DNA from: Halopseudomonas sp002296055
GTDB lineage: Bacteria; Pseudomonadota; Gammaproteobacteria; Pseudomonadales; Pseudomonadaceae
Reading direction: 5' to 3' (one strand)
Assembly: GCF_050876985.1 (NCBI RefSeq)
Contig: NZ_JBPAPP010000001.1
Length of the DNA: 64,000 nucleotides
Part shown: positions 60,173 through 64,000 of the stretch, piece after piece
Numbering within the stretch: position 1 is the first letter of the stretch
Layout of the letters: each line of letters starts with the position of its first letter
The notes under the pieces: generated by a model
The model's input: the letters and a program-made list of their open reading frames with translations, nothing else
What the model was told of the DNA's origin: nothing
Databases searched by the model: none
Made by a program: the position numbers and the translations under genes

Positions 60173-62038
60173 GTGCGCAAATTTTTTATTTTACTTTCTG
60201 CCTTCTTGCTGCTCTCGTACGTGCCAGTGCTCTTGGGGCTACTGTCTGCTGGTTTATCTGCGCTTCAGTATTTTGGTGTGATTTATGATGCGGGTTTCGC
60301 AGTGTTGATAGCGGCAGTCTTGCAGGTGGCTTTGGTTTTTCTAGTCAATACATTTTTTTTTGCGGTTTTATATTTTTCGATATACAGGCCGCTAAGCAAG
60401 GCTCCTGTTGGGCGATGGTTGGCTGATATTGTTTTTTTGCTATTTTCTTTTTTGTTTTTGGTTTCTATAAGTTTTTTTTTCTTCCCTCTATCAAAGTATA
60501 GCTACGCCTCATCTCTGGTGGTCGGCGATGGCATGGCTGCGTTTTTTTATTTTTTTGTTGGTCTGCTGGCTTGCGGGCTTTTATATGGCGTCTTAAGGTT
60601 GCGCGCGGCTAGGAGGTTGCCGTTGTCGGCTTTTATTTCCATCATCCTTATGCTTGTGGTGGTCTCGCAGTATGCCGCGGAAGGGGAGCGGGTAAATGCG
60701 GCAGGCTCCGAAAGGAACGTTTTTATTATTGGCGTTGACTCTCTCTCTGGGCAAGCGTTTGAGAGTAATCGAGGCTTGATGCCAAATACGTCAGGCCTGC
60801 TGTTGTCGGGTGTTGAATATAAACGGGCTTACACCACTCTCGGGCGTACTTACCCTGCATGGGTGAGTATCCTTACCGGGGCCTACCCAAAAGATACAGG
60901 AGCTTTCTTTAATCTCAGAGGGCTTTCTCATACTTCTACGCATCCAAATGTGCTTGGTATGCTCGCTGCACGCGGGTACCGCAAGGTGTATGCAATTGAT
61001 GAACGCCGCTTTAATAATATGGATGAATCATTTGGGTTTGATGTGGTAGTCGGTCCAGAGGCAGGGGTGTTAGACTTTATTGTGCAGCCCCTAGTGGACA
61101 CGCCGCTTTCAAATATGCTGTTCCAGTTTGGTTTTACTTCGAGGCTGCTGCCATGGACTAAAAATAATGTTGCGGCTGTTCAGGCTTATTCTGATTCGGG
61201 CTTTGTTGACGACGTGTTGTCGTCTGTTCAAGCAGGTCCTAGCCATTTTATGGCGGTACACTTTGAGACCTCTCACTTTCCATTCAAGTCTCGTCATTTT
61301 GATGCCGAGGTAATTACGACCTCAAGTCTGAGTGATAGGTACCTGAATGCGCTGAAGGTTGTAGATGGGCAAATAGGCCAGCTTGTTGAGGGCTATCGGC
61401 TGCGTGGATTGCTGAATGACGCCTTGATAATAGTGCTTTCAGACCATGGTGAGGCTTTAGGTGCTGTTGAGTCAGAGATTACCTTGGACCGTCAGTCGCA
61501 AAGCTTGGCCAGTTATGGGCATGGGACCAATTTACTGAGCGACCATCAGAACCGGATAATCATGGGCGTCGTACAGTACGAGGAAGGCAAGCTTGTTAAG
61601 CCTGCGCGCCCTGTGATTAAAGAGCAGGTATCCCTGTTGGATGTACGAGCGCTTGTTGAAAACTATGTAAAAACAGGGCAGGTGAGCCGGCTGATTGGAG
61701 GTGATTGCATAATTGTTGAGACTGGTCTTCGGTTGCCTGCTGCTGAAAACTACGAAAACCTTAAGGAGTCGGAGGTTGTTAAACAGGGCGCGGGTCTTTA
61801 TCAGTTGAGCTCTGATGGTTTGCTTTCTCTTAAAGAAGATCTTTTGCCGGAGTTGCTGGCCATGAAAGATGTGGGGCTCAGGTGTGTTAATAAGATTGTG
61901 TGGTTTAGTGCCCATAAAAATAGATATTACGCCTACTCCTTGGCAGACGATGGGCGGCCCGATTTTGAGATTGAACCTGATGAGTATTCCGTCAATATCA
62001 TCGCCAAATATAGAGAAGAGTATAATGAGCGCTTCTGA
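60173..62038 (+). CDS. Membrane-anchored alkaline-phosphatase-superfamily (sulfatase / phospho-transferase-like) protein
   Basis: About 621 residues from GTG 60173; an earlier GTG (60113) lies inside the pilA terminator and was rejected. Five hydrophobic helices fill about residues 1-168, then a large periplasmic domain. Superfamily metal and nucleophile residues are in place: D189 in IIGVDSLSG, Thr226 in GRTYPAWVSILTGAYP, Asp-His in VLSDHGEAL (about 424-425) and His in YGHGTN. The layout recalls EptA/OpgE and LtaS transferases, which move phosphoethanolamine or phosphoglycerol; substrate unknown. AT-rich, with T9 runs at 60353 and 60472. It overlaps the next gene by 14 bases. Confidence 0.8.
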   Translation: MRKFFILLSAFLLLSYVPVLLGLLSAGLSALQYFGVIYDAGFAVLIAAVLQVALVFLVNTFFFAVLYFSIYRPLSKAPVGRWLADIVFLLFSFLFLVSISFFFFPLSKYSYASSLVVGDGMAAFFYFFVGLLACGLLYGVLRLRAARRLPLSAFISIILMLVVVSQYAAEGERVNAAGSERNVFIIGVDSLSGQAFESNRGLMPNTSGLLLSGVEYKRAYTTLGRTYPAWVSILTGAYPKDTGAFFNLRGLSHTSTHPNVLGMLAARGYRKVYAIDERRFNNMDESFGFDVVVGPEAGVLDFIVQPLVDTPLSNMLFQFGFTSRLLPWTKNNVAAVQAYSDSGFVDDVLSSVQAGPSHFMAVHFETSHFPFKSRHFDAEVITTSSLSDRYLNALKVVDGQIGQLVEGYRLRGLLNDALIIVLSDHGEALGAVESEITLDRQSQSLASYGHGTNLLSDHQNRIIMGVVQYEEGKLVKPARPVIKEQVSLLDVRALVENYVKTGQVSRLIGGDCIIVETGLRLPAAENYENLKESEVVKQGAGLYQLSSDGLLSLKEDLLPELLAMKDVGLRCVNKIVWFSAHKNRYYAYSLADDGRPDFEIEPDEYSVNIIAKYREEYNERF

Positions 62039-63599
62039 GCTGGCTTTTGTGAAAGGTGAGGCGGAGTCAGGATCTACTGCGGTTCGTATAGCCCGTGTAT
62101 TGCCTTTTTTTTTGTGGGTTTGCGCTTCTCAGTGGCTTTTGTATGGTGTGTCTCTGTTGAGTTATTCTTTGTTTGGTGTGTTGTTGGCTTTTGTTGTTTC
62201 AGTGCGCGCTATGGCGCTTAGCGGCCTCTTCAGAATTCTTGGTCTGATCATTGTGCTGTTGTTAATGTCTCTTTCTCAGTGGCTGTCGTATGCGGAGCAT
62301 GTTCCACTTTGGTCGCCTTACAGGGTTATCCATATTATCGCCGCTGGGATAGCCTGTTGGCTGCTGATGCCGCAAGGTCAATTGTTTCGTGCAGTCAAAG
62401 CTTTGCCGTTACTAAATAGTATGTTTTTTTTGGTGGTTTTCATGCTTGGCTTGGTGAATGGCCAAACAATGCAGGCGGCTGAGTGGTCTGTATTTATGCT
62501 GGAAACCCTCTGCTTTTCCGCCGCACTCTTTTTGTGGGGGCATCGGCAGCGAGGGCTTTGGGGCTATGTTCTGTTGGTGTTTCTGCTGCTCGTGCTCATG
62601 ACCTTTTCGAATGTTACGGCGCTGTCTGAAACAATAGCTCTAGGTGAGTGGTCTCGCGTGTTCAGTATGGCGGGGCACTTGCTTTTTGTGGCAGCTATAT
62701 ATATCTGGGGTAGAAACGAGAGTGGCGCCGCGACGGTGGTCTTGGTGGGAATGGCTTGCTGTATCGTTTTTTATTCGATGTATATGGTTGCGTTCTGGAT
62801 TTCGCTTGATAACCCTGCAACCTATAGGTGGTTTTCAGCTCCTCCTCTTTTTCAGCACATTAGACATCAAGGTTATCTTCTTTGCGGCTTGGCGGTTGGG
62901 GCGGCTTTCTTGTTTCTTAAGTCACAGCAGCCGTCGAGAGTGCCTCAGCTGTTGGTGTTCCTGTCTTTCAGTTTGCTGTTCTGGAATGGGGGCCGTGGCG
63001 CTATTTTAGGTGTGGTGGTTGGGGTGTTGATACTGGGAGTAGGATTTCCTTTTCGCGACTACTGCCAGCGGTGCTGGCGGATTTTGATTATTGCCCTCCT
63101 GGCCCTGTGTGTGTCAGCTATTTTCCGGGTAGAGGAGCGGGGCGTTGGTTGGCTAAATGCCCTATTCAGATCTGAGGCAGAGTCGATCAATGGCCTAAGT
63201 TCAGGGCGTTTATTTATCTGGGCGCGTTTGATAGAACCAATCCAGGAGCGGATTTGGTTTGGTTGGGGGGGGGATGGATTCAAGTCGGTGTGGACCGGCT
63301 CTTCGTTAATCATTCAAGCGCACAATGGTCTTCTTCAGATGCTGCTTGAGTGGGGGGGCGGCGCAACGGCTATCCTGTGCGGTGCAATGTTGGTGATGTT
63401 AGCCTTGGGTACACGAGCGGCTTTAGCCGCTCGCGCGTCGGTGTTGGAGCCTACCTCCATATTGCTGCTCGGCCTGGGATTGAGTTTTGCTTATTTGACC
63501 TTGGCGGTTTTTGATGGGGTTTTCTATTACGCCACTCCTGGCGCCTATTTGGCTTTAGGGTTTGGTATGACTTGGGCTGGTCTGGTTAATCGGACCTAG
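62025..63599 (+). CDS. O-antigen ligase / pilin O-oligosaccharyltransferase-like membrane protein (Wzy/WaaL/PglL superfamily)
   Basis: A 524-residue polytopic protein with about 11-13 helices. The Wzy_C-type motifs are visible: FWNGGRGAILG near residue 320, then a periplasmic loop with GWGGDGFKSVW and the invariant His433 in AHNGLLQMLLEWGGG. Such proteins ligate O-antigen to lipid A or glycans to pilin (TfpO/PilO, PglL). The place after pilA suggests pilin as the acceptor, which is inference. ATG 62025 follows AGAGAAGAG. AT-rich, with T9 (62105), T8 (62424), G9 (63265) and G7 (63352) runs. Confidence 0.82.
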   Translation: MSASELAFVKGEAESGSTAVRIARVLPFFLWVCASQWLLYGVSLLSYSLFGVLLAFVVSVRAMALSGLFRILGLIIVLLLMSLSQWLSYAEHVPLWSPYRVIHIIAAGIACWLLMPQGQLFRAVKALPLLNSMFFLVVFMLGLVNGQTMQAAEWSVFMLETLCFSAALFLWGHRQRGLWGYVLLVFLLLVLMTFSNVTALSETIALGEWSRVFSMAGHLLFVAAIYIWGRNESGAATVVLVGMACCIVFYSMYMVAFWISLDNPATYRWFSAPPLFQHIRHQGYLLCGLAVGAAFLFLKSQQPSRVPQLLVFLSFSLLFWNGGRGAILGVVVGVLILGVGFPFRDYCQRCWRILIIALLALCVSAIFRVEERGVGWLNALFRSEAESINGLSSGRLFIWARLIEPIQERIWFGWGGDGFKSVWTGSSLIIQAHNGLLQMLLEWGGGATAILCGAMLVMLALGTRAALAARASVLEPTSILLLGLGLSFAYLTLAVFDGVFYYATPGAYLALGFGMTWAGLVNRT

Positions 63600-64000
63600 A
63601 GGGGCTGCGCTGTCTCCCGCAGAGAATCAGCTCCCCCTTCTCCCACAACCGCCACTCCCCAGCCTCATACGCCTGCCACTGCTCATTGCTGGTCAGCGGT
63701 TCTGTTGCGATCACTGTGACCACATCGTTGCGGGTGGTGTGCTGCTGGAAGTCGATTTCCAGGTCAATGTCACTGAGCACGGCGGGGCCGAAGGGCGCGC
63801 GGCGTGTGATCCAGTGGAGTTTGCTGGTGCACAGGGTGAACAGCCAGTCGCCGTTGCTGAGCATCAGGTTGCATACGCCTAGTTCGCGCAGCGGGGCGCA
63901 GCATTGGCTGAGGGTCTCGGCAATTTCGGCAAGGCTTGGGGGCTTGCTGTAGCGGCGGGCGAGGTTATTCAGCAGGTGGCAGAAGATGGCTTCGCTGTCG
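63586..64000 (-). CDS. Class II glutamine amidotransferase, YafJ type (N-terminal part beyond the window)
   Basis: The last ~137 codons of a protein that starts beyond base 64000; the frame is open to the window end. DSEAIFCHLLNNLARRYS, NLMLSNGDWLFTLCTSKLHWITRRAPFG and DVVTVIATEPLTSNEQWQAYEAGEWRLWEKGELI are characteristic of YafJ-like Ntn hydrolases of unknown substrate. The catalytic N-terminal Cys is outside the window. It is GC-rich, unlike the gene it faces, and overlaps that gene's 3' end by 14 bases. Confidence 0.88.
   Translation of the reverse strand, partial: DSEAIFCHLLNNLARRYSKPPSLAEIAETLSQCCAPLRELGVCNLMLSNGDWLFTLCTSKLHWITRRAPFGPAVLSDIDLEIDFQQHTTRNDVVTVIATEPLTSNEQWQAYEAGEWRLWEKGELILCGRQRSPSRSD

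Noticed and set aside
60076..63585. tRNA-Thr as at the P. aeruginosa pilA locus
   Set aside because: No cloverleaf with a TTCGAATC-type arm was found after pilA or elsewhere in the window.
1..64000. CRISPR arrays, insertion sequences, integrases, prophage or restriction genes
   Set aside because: No spaced direct repeats, transposase or phage-like proteins were seen; all large frames have housekeeping or pilus assignments.

Overview
The window is one contiguous stretch of a gammaproteobacterial chromosome, almost certainly Pseudomonadaceae. The reasons are the gene order (petB-petC-sspA-sspB; the E. coli-like block rsmI/lpoA/yraN/diaA/dolP; rnpB; a complete dcw cluster; lpxC-dciA-M23 peptidase-secA-argJ; rplU-rpmA-obgE-proB-rpsT-murJ-ribF-ileS-lspA-fkpB-ispH; yacG-coaE-pilDCB/pilA) and the protein signatures. 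A marine or halophilic Pseudomonas relative such as Halopseudomonas is possible, but I cannot fix the species. Housekeeping genes are GC-rich. Several type IV pilus (T4P) genes are clearly AT-richer.

Layout. 1-1739: end of the cytochrome bc1 operon. 1901-2975: sspA-sspB. 3040-6405 (minus): lpoA-yraN-diaA-dolP, divergent from rsmI. 7438-7791: RNase P RNA. 8093-24775: dcw division and cell-wall cluster from mraZ to ftsZ, with a promoter and three MraZ boxes in front, followed by lpxC. 25918-31730: dciA, an M23 peptidase, secA, argJ. 31771-38171: minor pseudopilin/PilY1 cluster (a divergent FimT-like gene, then fimU-pilV-pilW-pilX-pilY1-pilE). 38205-53716: trmA, a purine permease, fklB, ispB, ribosomal proteins L21/L27/S20, obgE, proB, murJ, ribF, ileS, lspA, fkpB, ispH. 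53756-59393 (minus): Nudix-ThiE fusion, yacG, coaE, pilD, pilC, pilB. 59653-63599: pilA and two AT-rich membrane-enzyme genes (an alkaline-phosphatase-superfamily transferase and an O-antigen-ligase/pilin-glycosylase-like protein). The window ends inside a YafJ-type amidotransferase.

How it works together: the dcw genes build lipid II and the divisome. MurJ, LpoA, the M23 peptidase and IspB also serve the envelope. PilB, PilC, PilD and PilA plus the minor pilins and PilY1 make most of a type IVa pilus (the alignment complex, secretin and retraction ATPase lie elsewhere).

Most interesting points: (1) pilC is out of frame at a G8 tract 16 codons before its natural end, and removing one G restores the conserved C-terminus; (2) runs of seven or more G, and T8-T9 runs, are concentrated in T4P and pilin-accessory genes, including a G7 in the pilY1 signal-peptide codons, which suggests phase variation; (3) a two-gene module directly after pilA may be a pilin or surface-glycan decoration system; (4) base composition suggests a recombined pilC-pilB segment. 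No tRNA gene, CRISPR array, insertion sequence or prophage was seen.
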